Numbered from the stretch's first letter, positions 1 to 5,482 are shown. The stretch: DNA of 5,513 bases from an uncultured Candidatus Saccharibacteria bacterium (GCA_903891235.1 CAITDW010000001.1:1-5513); one strand, 5' to 3'. Notes: generated by a model not told the origin, from the sequence alone. Made by a program: numbers and translations.

Positions 1-604
1 GCACATACGGCAAAAGTACCCGCAGGTAAACATTATCATCAAGGAAACCATCACCAAAGACGTAATTCATGAACTAAAGAACAACCAACTGGACTGTGGG
101 TTGGTGGTAACGCCCCTAAAGGATCCATCTATCAAAGAGGATGTGCTTTTTTATGAAGAACTTTTTGTGTATGTGTCAAAAAAGAATGCGCTGTATAATA
201 AAAAATATGTGCTGCCCACAGAAATAGACCCAGAACAGCTCTGGCTTTTAGAAGAAGGGCACTGTTTCCGGTCGCAGATTCTGAACTTATGCGAACTCAA
301 GAAGGCCTCAGATTTCCATTTCCAATACGAGACTGGCAATATCGAAACCTTAAAGCGTATGGTTGACAAGAGCGACGGCATCACCATTTTACCCGAGCTG
401 GCAATTATGGAATTCAGTAAGCCGCAATTAAAATTTGTGAAGCACCTAAAAGAGCCAAGACCCGCCCGGGAAGTGAGCTTGGTCACGCACCGTGATCACG
501 TCAAAGCCAAGCTCATCAAGGCTTTGAAAGAAGAGGTGCTGAGCATTGTACCAAAGCAAATGCAAAAGCTGCGGGATAAAAAAGTGGTAGAGATTAATTA
601 TTGA
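1..604 (+). CDS. oxyR: OxyR-type LysR-family peroxide sensor, 3' part of gene
   Basis: The reading frame is open from the left edge (first full codon at base 2) to TGA at 602-604, giving the last 200 or so residues of a protein that is normally about 300-310 residues long. The N-terminal winged helix is outside the window. What remains is the LysR effector-binding domain. The segment GHCFRSQILNLC carries two cysteines (codons 263-265 and 290-292) nine residues apart. This matches the spacing and context of the peroxide-reactive Cys199/Cys208 pair of E. coli OxyR (GHCLRDQ...GFC). Further shared blocks are LVVTPL, ETLKRMVD, GITILPELA and EPRPAREVSLV. By family knowledge it activates catalase/peroxidase-type genes when H2O2 forms the disulfide. 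The TTG at 101 is an internal leucine codon, not the start. Its higher G+C than the DNA to the right fits a core chromosomal gene flanking an inserted element. Confidence 0.93.
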   Translation, partial: HIRQKYPQVNIIIKETITKDVIHELKNNQLDCGLVVTPLKDPSIKEDVLFYEELFVYVSKKNALYNKKYVLPTEIDPEQLWLLEEGHCFRSQILNLCELKKASDFHFQYETGNIETLKRMVDKSDGITILPELAIMEFSKPQLKFVKHLKEPRPAREVSLVTHRDHVKAKLIKALKEEVLSIVPKQMQKLRDKKVVEINY

Positions 605-652
605 TGATTGGAATTGGTTACAGTATGGAGCAATGTATAATTTGTAAGATAA

Positions 653-668
653 GTGGCCTCGACAGGAA
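653..668 (-). repeat. tRNA 3'-end fragment, probable attL core
   Basis: Read on the minus strand this is TTCCTGTCGAGGCCAC. It parses as the end of a T loop, a T-stem 3' arm (CCTGT), a seven-base acceptor 3' arm (CGAGGCC) and a discriminator A. The rest of a tRNA (T-stem 5' arm, anticodon arm and so on) is absent to the right, where unrelated AT-rich DNA begins. A lone tRNA 3' end between a host gene and an integrase is the usual left junction of an island that uses a tRNA gene as attB. With this orientation the complete tRNA should stand at the far right end of the element. The acceptor arm (5' strand GGCCTCG) would suit a Bacteroidota tRNA-Arg, but I cannot settle the isotype from 16 bases. 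No second copy occurs in the window. Confidence 0.5.
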
Positions 669-705
669 CACTTAAACACAATTTATTCTCTGTAATTAGT
701 AATAG

Positions 706-730
706 AAAGCTCTGTACAACAGGGCTTTTT
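706..730 (+). terminator. Strong intrinsic terminator between oxyR and int
   Basis: AAAGCTCTGT (706-715) pairs with ACAGGGCTTT (719-728) around a three-base loop (ACA). There are ten base pairs including one G-T wobble, and the stem runs into a T stretch ending at 730. It would stop plus-strand transcription from oxyR before the integrase. The minus-strand side has only a short T run, so it is mainly one-directional. Confidence 0.8.
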
Positions 731-767
731 ATATTTACTCCCCCTTAAATAAATGTTAAAATCTCTT

Positions 768-783
768 AAATTTTGGTAACCAA
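768..783 (+). promoter_or_regulatory. Possible int promoter -7 box overlapped by palindromic operator
   Basis: AAATTTTG (768-775) differs from the Bacteroidota -7 consensus TAnnTTTG only at its first base. No good -33 TTTG is visible at the expected distance. The palindrome TTGGTAACCAA (773-783) overlaps the TTTG end and the expected start of transcription, about 50 bases before the integrase ATG. A protein bound there would block transcription. The palindrome is seen directly; the promoter and operator roles are inferred. Confidence 0.35.
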
Positions 784-829
784 TTCAATCCTGCTACTCA
801 CACCTTAATACTTATATATAGCTAATAAA

Positions 830-2065
830 ATGAATTCCATGAGACAACTAAAAATAAACATATATCAATTTCGGTCTAAAATGAACTCAAAAAGCGAATC
901 GCCAATCTATCTGAGAATAATTTACAACTGCAGATATATTCAGCTTTCATCGGGCATCTATTTGAAAGCAGACTATTGGGATGCAAAAAAATCAAAAATT
1001 AAATCTAAGCATCAAGATTGTGTTAGGTTAAACAGGAGCATTGATGAACTGCGGCAAAAAGTTTTCTCAATTTTTGATGAACTCAACCGTCAGAATAAGG
1101 TTTCCTTGGAGACAATCAAAATGCTCATGTCCAACAAACAGGAATCCATGAACAGTCTCATCAATATTATTGACTTTCATAATCAAAGAATTCGCGAAAA
1201 GTTAAATAAAGGATATGCTCATAGCACTTATAGACACTATATCAGCCTTAAGAATATTATTAGAAGCTTTCTAAAAGATGTCTATAAAAAAGAAGACATT
1301 TTGCTTTCCGATTTGAATAATGCATTTATTACGAAATTCGAGCATTTCCTAGCTACTAAAAAAAAGAATCATATAAATACTGTTGCTAAGAAGATAGTCC
1401 GTTTACGAACAATAATCAACTTAGGAATTAAAAACGATTGGATAACAAAAGACCCATTCAAAAACTTTTCGATTGAAACAATTCCAGCAAATCGACAATA
1501 CCTTACTGAGGATGAAATCAAAGCTATAAAAGACGTTGAATTGTCAGATTCTGAGTATTTGACTAGAGTAAGAGATATGTTCATTTTTATTTGCTATACG
1601 GGGCTTTCTTATTCAGATCTCCAAAAGCTAAATAGTAATGATATAATTAATGACATCGGTGGTCAACGCATAATTTGCATTTCCCGCACAAAGACGTTTA
1701 GTGCCTGTAGGATACCTTTGTTGCCTCTCGCATCTCACATAATAGAAAAGTACATTAATCATCCTTTAGCGCAAAATAGAGGCTCACTTTTGCCTATAAT
1801 TAGCAATCAAAAGATGAATGAATATCTCAAGATTATTGCTAGGAAAGCTGGAATAACTAAAAAGCTTTCTTGTCATATTGGGCGGCATTCCTTTGCAACA
1901 CTTTCGCTTGAACGAGGCGTACCAATTGAAACCTTAAGCTCAGTCCTTGGTCATCGTTCAATTAAGACCACTCAGATATATGGAAAAATTACAAATACTA
2001 AAACGATAAACGATTACCGTAGCTTCTTCCAAGAAGAAATAAAACAAAAAGAGGCTGCACTTTAA
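830..2065 (+). CDS. Tyrosine recombinase/integrase, IntDOT-like Bacteroidota type
   Basis: This 411-residue site-specific recombinase should catalyse integration and excision of the element. Three domains appear in order: an N-terminal arm-site-binding domain (about residues 6-92, with PIYLRI and the YLKADYWDAKK motif typical of Bacteroidota integrases), a SAM-like core-binding domain (about 108-212) and the catalytic domain (about 225-395). Visible catalytic residues are Lys288 (RTKT), His349 and Arg352 in HIGR, His375 in LGH, and the nucleophile Tyr384 in IYGK. The first arginine is replaced by Ser260 (TGLSYSDL), as known for IntDOT of CTnDOT, so this need not mean loss of activity. ATG 830 is the first start after an in-frame stop; ATG 839 is an alternative. 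There is no Shine-Dalgarno sequence, only an A-rich leader. The length is normal and the gene appears intact. It is followed 10 bases later by a small winged-helix gene, so the two are probably one operon. Confidence 0.95.
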   Translation: MNSMRQLKINIYQFRSKMNSKSESPIYLRIIYNCRYIQLSSGIYLKADYWDAKKSKIKSKHQDCVRLNRSIDELRQKVFSIFDELNRQNKVSLETIKMLMSNKQESMNSLINIIDFHNQRIREKLNKGYAHSTYRHYISLKNIIRSFLKDVYKKEDILLSDLNNAFITKFEHFLATKKKNHINTVAKKIVRLRTIINLGIKNDWITKDPFKNFSIETIPANRQYLTEDEIKAIKDVELSDSEYLTRVRDMFIFICYTGLSYSDLQKLNSNDIINDIGGQRIICISRTKTFSACRIPLLPLASHIIEKYINHPLAQNRGSLLPIISNQKMNEYLKIIARKAGITKKLSCHIGRHSFATLSLERGVPIETLSSVLGHRSIKTTQIYGKITNTKTINDYRSFFQEEIKQKEAAL

Positions 2066-2075
2066 ACCCTTAATC

Positions 2076-2324
2076 ATGGAACTGGATTTATTAACGCGCA
2101 CGGATTTAGAAGAATTTGAAAAAAAGCTCTTAGAAGAAATCAAAGGCATGCTCGCTGGTGTTCAAGAAAAAGCATATCTGAAATCAAGAGACGTTATGGA
2201 ATTGCTCAAATGCTCAGAAAGCAAATTGATTTCATTAAGGAACTCAGGAAAGCTCTCTTTTTCCAAAGTACAGGGAACATACTATTACAAAAGGCAGGAT
2301 ATAGAAAACTTGATAAGTAAATAG
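2076..2324 (+). CDS. Small winged-helix DNA-binding protein, excisionase-like
   Basis: This 82-residue protein has a charged, probably helical N-terminus (residues 1-30, EEFEKKLLEEIK) and a MerR/excisionase-type (HTH_17-like) winged helix from about residue 33. Lys-Ser-Arg-Asp-Val begins the first helix, Cys46-Ser-Glu-Ser-Lys forms the turn and recognition helix, and GTYYYKRQDIENLI forms the wing and last helix. Proteins of this type commonly follow integrases in Bacteroidota islands. There they help excision (as Xis) or regulate the integrase; which role applies here cannot be read from the sequence. The ATG lies 10 bases after the integrase stop, so translation is likely coupled. TTGGTWACCAA sites at 773, 2451 and 2821 surround the int-xis pair and are plausible targets. 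Confidence 0.85.
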   Translation: MELDLLTRTDLEEFEKKLLEEIKGMLAGVQEKAYLKSRDVMELLKCSESKLISLRNSGKLSFSKVQGTYYYKRQDIENLISK

Positions 2325-2326
2325 TC

Positions 2327-2422
2327 ATGGTCTCGGATAAGAGTTCCGTTTTCGAAGGATTATATCCTTTTACAAATCCTATATACTGGGGTATCCAGCC
2401 AAGAGTAAAAAATTTGATTTAG
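2327..2422 (+). CDS. Possible 31-residue ORF directly after the excisionase-like gene
   Basis: An ATG two bases after the previous stop opens 31 codons (MVSDKSSVFEGLYPF...), ending in TAG at 2420-2422. The same frame continues after the TAG for 28 codons, including MPDPFHGNQPPP, to a second TAG just before 2513. The position suits translational coupling, and the split frame could be one decayed gene of about 60 codons. I recognise no family. Another frame across the same bases is also open for about 30 codons, so chance is a real possibility. Confidence 0.15.
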   Translation: MVSDKSSVFEGLYPFTNPIYWGIQPRVKNLI

Positions 2423-2450
2423 ATAACATTGAAGATGCCTGACCCATTTC

Positions 2451-2461
2451 ATGGTAACCAA
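2451..2461. promoter_or_regulatory. TTGGTWACCAA palindrome, copy 2
   Basis: ATGGTAACCAA matches the integrase-upstream palindrome (773-783) at 10 of 11 positions and keeps the symmetric core TGGTAACCA. It lies about 130 bases after the excisionase-like gene. It may be a binding site for that protein or for the integrase arm domain; this is inferred only from recurrence and symmetry. Confidence 0.4.
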
Positions 2462-2820
2462 CCACCTCCAGTGTTTTTTCTTGCAGAATTAAATGAAATA
2501 ATCGTATAGGTAGAGTATATATGTATATAATTTATTATGGGTAGATTTTTTATTAACTCCAGACATTAGGGTCTGAAAGGAGAAATTAAGATTCGCTTTT
2601 TCATAGCTACAAAAAACATGCTTTTCATGATGTCTTTAACAAATACATAAAAACATAAAATAATGTTAAATATAAAATCAAGATGCCATACAAAAGGTTT
2701 GGCACATATATTGATATTATTGCATCCCTGACGTAACATCTTATTCGATTAAGTTAGTTTAAGAACAGAACCAAAATTATATCTCATTGATTTACACGTA
2801 ATTATAATCGTTAACTTTTT

Positions 2821-2831
2821 TTGGTTACCAA
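2821..2831. promoter_or_regulatory. TTGGTWACCAA palindrome, copy 3
   Basis: TTGGTTACCAA is the exact reverse complement of the site at 773-783. It sits in the gene-free stretch, inside a T-rich run. Together with copies 1 and 2 it brackets the integrase and excisionase-like genes. A role in recombination or repression is inferred. Confidence 0.4.
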
Positions 2832-3259
2832 TTTAGCTTCCAGTAGTATTATAACACAATAAAATATAATACGTAAATATTCAAGAATTTTATATCATTG
2901 AATGGATTTGATACTCACTTACACAAAAAATCTCTTGTCATAATATGTTTATTATCAATTAGTTAATAAAATGCTTTATATAAATAACTTTTCCTTTTAT
3001 TCATACTCTGATATTTATATTTGACTTCATGAGTTACTTAATAGAAAAAGATTCCAAGATATAACTCCGAGGCATTTTAGCAGAATCCATAGTCTTTATT
3101 TTATTTCTCCGTCAAACCGGCATACCCTTCCACGAAAAGCAATGACATGAAGAAGGGCAAGTGGCTCCAATGTTTCATTTAAATGAAGCGAATACCTCTC
3201 GTTCTGAAAGCGGTATGCTGCATGTAGAATATGCGGAATCAAAATATAGGATTGAGTCC

Positions 3260-3424
3260 TCAACTCTTTGGGCTATTATTTTGAGCTATACTAATAGTTT
3301 TTTGGGCTTGGACATAGGAGGGTAAATTGTGTGAATGAATACTGAGATGAATATCGAAGTATGATTTCACCTGACTAAAGATAATATTCGCCTTAGATGC
3401 CTTCTTCGCTGACAAATAGCCCAT
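3260..3424 (-). CDS. Possible 54-residue small protein, unknown function
   Basis: The frame runs from ATG (3424-3422) to TGA (3262-3260) and encodes a basic N-terminus (MGYLSAKKASKANIIF) followed by SQVKSYFDIHLSIHSHNL and a serine/glutamine/asparagine-rich tail. No transmembrane segment, signal peptide or known motif is visible. On the minus strand a GGAG lies 10 bases before the ATG. That GGAG pairs with CTCC in a hairpin whose lower stem includes the start codon, so translation could be gated by structure. In the same frame, stops follow soon after the TGA. The antisense plus-strand frame at 3170-3325 competes with it. The ORF is long for such AT-rich DNA but not beyond chance. Confidence 0.3.
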   Translation of the reverse strand: MGYLSAKKASKANIIFSQVKSYFDIHLSIHSHNLPSYVQAQKTISIAQNNSPKS

Positions 3425-3462
3425 GAGGAGTTTACTCCGAATGGCTACTTATTTCGACGAAG
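3404..3462. repeat. Imperfect inverted repeat with tandem GA core
   Basis: The core (3421-3444) folds as CCAT, GA, GGAG, loop TTTA, CTCC, GA, ATGG: two perfect four-base stems separated by facing GA/GA steps, which can form sheared pairs. Outer arms continue imperfectly through AAATAG (3414-3419) with CTA...ATTT (3445-3454) to CTTCG (3404-3408) with CGAAG (3458-3462). It lacks a following T run, so it is not an ordinary terminator. It could be a structured leader of the minus-strand small ORF, an element-end or transfer-related structure, or a non-coding RNA. Confidence 0.55.
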
Positions 3463-3477
3463 CCTACCAATTCTTAT

Positions 3478-3497
3478 ATTTTTCCTCACGGAAAAAT
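3478..3497. repeat. Perfect 8-bp hairpin
   Basis: ATTTTTCC (3478-3485) pairs perfectly with GGAAAAAT (3490-3497) around loop TCAC. It lies between the two GA-containing hairpins (3404-3462 and 3555-3588). The bases after it on either strand are not a T run outside the stem, so a terminator role is doubtful. Confidence 0.55.
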
Positions 3498-3554
3498 CAA
3501 CAAGACTACCACTAGAATTACTTTTCATTATAGTGTACTTTGATATACTTTCCT

Positions 3555-3588
3555 ATGGCCTACGAGCAGTTAGCTGCGAGTGTGCCAT
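3555..3588. repeat. Second hairpin with tandem GA step
   Basis: ATGGC (3555-3559) pairs with GCCAT (3584-3588). Inside are AC/GT (3562-3563 with 3580-3581), facing GA/GA steps (3564-3565 and 3578-3579), and GCAG/CTGC (3566-3569 with 3574-3577) closed by loop TTAG. The architecture (stem, GA/GA, four pairs, four-base loop) is the same as in the hairpin at 3421-3444 although the paired bases differ. The function is unknown. Confidence 0.45.
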
Positions 3589-3670
3589 TTATGTAAATAG
3601 AAAACCCAAAATACTTAACTTCAAAGAATCTATCATAAACTATAAGAATTATTTTCAGTGATATTTTGCC

Positions 3671-4159
3671 TTAATTGATTTTAAATTCGTACTTTGAATT
3701 AACGCCTTTAGGCTCAATGCTTAAAATATCCTGATAAACTTTCCCATTATCAGATTCTTGTAATATATATTTCAGGATATTATCTTCTACTTTTGCATTC
3801 CATACCGCATAGGTATTATCATCTTTTCTGTATATAGTGAAGTATTCAAGAACTACAGGCATGTTTTTACATACTATCATTCCATTATTTTCAGCACATA
3901 TGCTATCATCAGGACGCATTTCCTGCCATTGATGATCATTATATATTTTAGATATTGGCCCATACCCTAGATTGTTATGCGAATCCATCACCTGAAGTCT
4001 ATAAGATTTCGATGGGGGAGGATGGGGGTCTGTAATAGAGAAGATACCTACAACAATTACTAATAGAAGAAATAATGCTGCTCCTGGATTTCTAATAAAG
4101 AAAATTACAAATCCGGTTAAGATTCCTAACCAGATGTGCTTATTTGATTGTTTATCCAT
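3671..4159 (-). CDS. Membrane-anchored hypothetical protein
   Basis: This 162-residue protein has no family I recognise. Residues 8-43 are strongly hydrophobic, interrupted by FIRNPG at about 21-26, so there are either two short membrane helices forming a hairpin or one long anchor. A proline-rich linker (DPHPPPSK, 44-51) follows. The polar C-terminal domain of about 110 residues (YRLQVMDS... to the end) looks beta-rich, with tyrosines, alternating hydrophobic residues and two cysteines (Cys88 and Cys97) that could form a disulfide if the domain is periplasmic. It lies 61 bases downstream of the lipoprotein gene on the same strand with no terminator between, so the two are probably co-transcribed. 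The ATG at 4159 is preceded by an in-frame AT-rich leader with no clear ribosome site. It is cargo of the putative island; a partner role to the lipoprotein is only suggested by position. Confidence 0.75.
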   Translation of the reverse strand: MDKQSNKHIWLGILTGFVIFFIRNPGAALFLLLVIVVGIFSITDPHPPPSKSYRLQVMDSHNNLGYGPISKIYNDHQWQEMRPDDSICAENNGMIVCKNMPVVLEYFTIYRKDDNTYAVWNAKVEDNILKYILQESDNGKVYQDILSIEPKGVNSKYEFKIN

Positions 4160-4220
4160 ATACTATGAAAAATGTTATTCCTTTATTTATTTTCGATTCA
4201 ACAACAAAAGCATAAAGTTT

Positions 4221-5240
4221 TTAATGAGTTGCTAAATATGTAATTTCTTGTTCGGATAATATACGATTATAAAGTCTAACATCATCAAGAGATCCATTGA
4301 AATTATATAATTGATTTGTAGCCCAATCTCTCCCAATAAATAAAGAACTTGGGCTACAAGTATCCGCAGAACTATTGAGCGCAAGTTTACTTACTATCTT
4401 TATGCCATCAACGTACATTCTTAACGAATCGCTTGATATTGTACCTAGTAAATGATGATAATTGCCATCGCTATACGTATTAGAAGCTATGCAATGCTGC
4501 CATCCTGAACCAGCTATACAACCGGAGTTGTATTTTACATAGAAATCAAGTAAACTATTGTCTTCCATAGCAACAGCATAATTCTCGTTGGCTGCGGTTC
4601 CATAAACGGTCTTATACAGCATTAATTGGAGAGTAGATTGATTTGTTCGGAACCAAAATGAAATTGTTCCATTTGGCAGATTCATTGTACTAGAATATGG
4701 GACTTCGATATAACTAGAACCATTAAAGCTATATGCATTATTAGCATTGCCAAATCTATCCGTTGTTAGAACTGCTCCGTAAACTGTACCATCATTATTA
4801 TTTCCTGAGCTGTCTTTAGCATTACCGGTAAATGGATACCACGCAATAAGACCAATCTTCACACTATCTGCAATAGTGCCACTAGTAGTTGCAGTAGCTT
4901 CATTTGAATACGAAAGGGAGTTACCTGCTGAATTAATTGCATAAACTCGATAGGTGTAAATTGTATTATGCGTTAGTCCACTATCGCTATAAATTGTTAC
5001 ATTAGCACCAACAGTAGCAATAAGGGAATAGCTATTTACACCGCTTTTACGTTCCACTTTGAAACCCGATTCGTTAGTAGAGTTATCAATCCATGAAAGA
5101 TTGATTTGTGTCGTTGAAATAGCGGTAGCTGTCAGATTTGATGGCGCTATCGGAACAACTGTAGAAGCATCCCCTGACTTTTTGCAACCATTTAAAACAC
5201 TTGATAAGATGATAATTGAAACGAGAAATAATTTTTTCAT
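4221..5240 (-). CDS. Lipoprotein with fibronectin III and LamG-like domains
   Basis: The start at 5240 gives 339 residues beginning MKKLFLVSIIILSSVLNGC, a typical lipoprotein signal peptide with lipidated Cys19. An ATG 12 codons upstream (5276) would put a polar stretch before the signal and lies upstream of the predicted transcription start, so it is rejected. A fibronectin type III domain follows at about residues 31-119 (APSNLTATAISTTQINLSW, IYTYRVYAINSAGNS). A concanavalin-A-like LamG/Laminin_G_3 domain follows at about 130-337: LIAWYPFTGNAKDSSGNNNDG, the YSFNGSSYIEVP strand, GTISFWFRTN, LRMYVDGI, and the closing GSLDDVRLYNRILSEQEI. Cys241 and Cys250 probably form a disulfide. Such folds bind glycans or proteins; no enzymatic domain is present. 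No T9SS C-terminal sorting domain is visible, and the residues after Cys19 (KKSGD) are not acidic, so the face of the outer membrane it sits on is open. It is probably the first gene of a two-gene unit with the membrane protein downstream. Confidence 0.88.
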   Translation of the reverse strand: MKKLFLVSIIILSSVLNGCKKSGDASTVVPIAPSNLTATAISTTQINLSWIDNSTNESGFKVERKSGVNSYSLIATVGANVTIYSDSGLTHNTIYTYRVYAINSAGNSLSYSNEATATTSGTIADSVKIGLIAWYPFTGNAKDSSGNNNDGTVYGAVLTTDRFGNANNAYSFNGSSYIEVPYSSTMNLPNGTISFWFRTNQSTLQLMLYKTVYGTAANENYAVAMEDNSLLDFYVKYNSGCIAGSGWQHCIASNTYSDGNYHHLLGTISSDSLRMYVDGIKIVSKLALNSSADTCSPSSLFIGRDWATNQLYNFNGSLDDVRLYNRILSEQEITYLATH

Positions 5241-5260
5241 TGTTTTATTTTTATTAATTA

Positions 5261-5281
5261 TTTGATTGAATAACAATCAAA
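5261..5281. promoter_or_regulatory. Perfect 8-base dyad over the lipoprotein promoter, possible operator
   Basis: TTTGATTG (5261-5268) and CAATCAAA (5274-5281) are exact inverted repeats separated by AATAA. The right arm overlaps the TTTG of the -7 box and the dyad covers the expected transcription start. It could be a repressor operator or a hairpin at the extreme 5' end of the mRNA. The symmetry is seen; the role is inferred. Confidence 0.45.
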
Positions 5282-5285
5282 CCTA
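5278..5285 (-). promoter_or_regulatory. Bacteroidota -7 promoter box of the lipoprotein gene
   Basis: TAGGTTTG on the minus strand matches the TAnnTTTG consensus of Bacteroidota sigma factor promoters in full. It stands about 38 bases before the ATG at 5240. A clear -33 TTTG is missing at the expected distance (only a weak TTAG-like match). It supports the downstream ATG as the true start. Confidence 0.55.
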
Positions 5286-5308
5286 TCTATTATTTTATGG
5301 GGAACTAA

Positions 5309-5482
5309 GTAATAGGTAATCATCATGGTGAACAATTAAGTGAGTATGGAAAAGGCAAATTAACTAAAATAACAAATTGGAATACATTAGATTACATATT
5401 CGTAAATTACCATTTGTATAAAGATAATTTTGAGAAGGGGAGGCGGTTAAGGTTAGTGCAGTCTTGTCAAAGTTTCCAATAG
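5309..5482 (+). pseudogene. Short open frame without a start, possible gene remnant
   Basis: A frame of 57 codons follows an in-frame TAA at 5306-5308 and ends in TAG at 5480-5482. It begins VIGNHHGEQLSEYGKGKLTK and continues ITNWNTLDYIFVNYHLYKD with a basic tail (KGRRLRLV). It has no ATG or GTG, and its only TTG is more than halfway along, so it is not a normal gene. The protein-like composition suggests the end of a degraded gene, but chance is possible. No family was recognised. I see nothing else in the last 230 bases. Confidence 0.2.

Larger units (their letters stand above)
2423..3259. other. Long AT-rich stretch without a recognisable gene
   Basis: No open frame of normal gene size or family resemblance was found on either strand. 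Bases 2500-3060 are extremely AT-rich with stops in all frames. Visible structure includes a CAGAC/GTCTG hairpin (2560-2575), the palindrome TTGGTTACCAA (2821-2831) and a perfect 14-base palindrome TTCATTTAAATGAA (3174-3187). From about 3065 the G+C content rises. A plus-strand frame there is open from 3065 to 3325 apart from one TGA at 3143-3145. Its second half (ATG 3170, 51 codons) has coding-like codon choice, so it may be a gene remnant. It overlaps the minus-strand small ORF at 3260-3424, so at most one is likely real. Confidence 0.5.

Noticed and set aside
101..604. oxyR-like frame starting at TTG 101
   Set aside because: The same frame is open to the left edge and the upstream residues (KYPQVNIIIKETITKD...) belong to the same LysR effector domain, so TTG 101 is an internal codon.
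151..679. Open frames on the minus strand across and just after oxyR (151-486 and 446-679)
   Set aside because: They lie mostly antisense to a well-supported gene, have low-complexity, cysteine/serine/phenylalanine-rich products and no family resemblance.
1369..2149. Minus-strand open frames inside int and the excisionase-like gene (1369-1584 and 1958-2149)
   Set aside because: They are antisense to catalytic-domain and winged-helix coding sequence and have no protein-like features.
2355..2371. AAGGAT/ATCCTT hairpin as terminator of the int-xis operon
   Set aside because: The stem is only six mostly AT pairs with a very short T tail, and it lies inside a possible coupled ORF; too weak to call.
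3478..3497. Perfect hairpin as an intrinsic terminator
   Set aside because: The T and A runs are within the stem; neither strand has a T tract after the hairpin.
2325..3670. CRISPR array, retron or diversity-generating element in the gene-free stretch
   Set aside because: There are no regularly spaced direct repeats, no reverse transcriptase and no template/variable repeat pair in the window.
5059..5265. Plus-strand open frame over the start of the lipoprotein gene
   Set aside because: It is antisense to the signal peptide and Fn3 domain; the minus-strand gene has clear domains, a lipobox and a promoter.
5241..5276. Upstream ATG (5276) as start of the lipoprotein
   Set aside because: It would add a polar 12-residue stretch before the signal peptide and lies upstream of the transcription start expected from the TAGGTTTG box.
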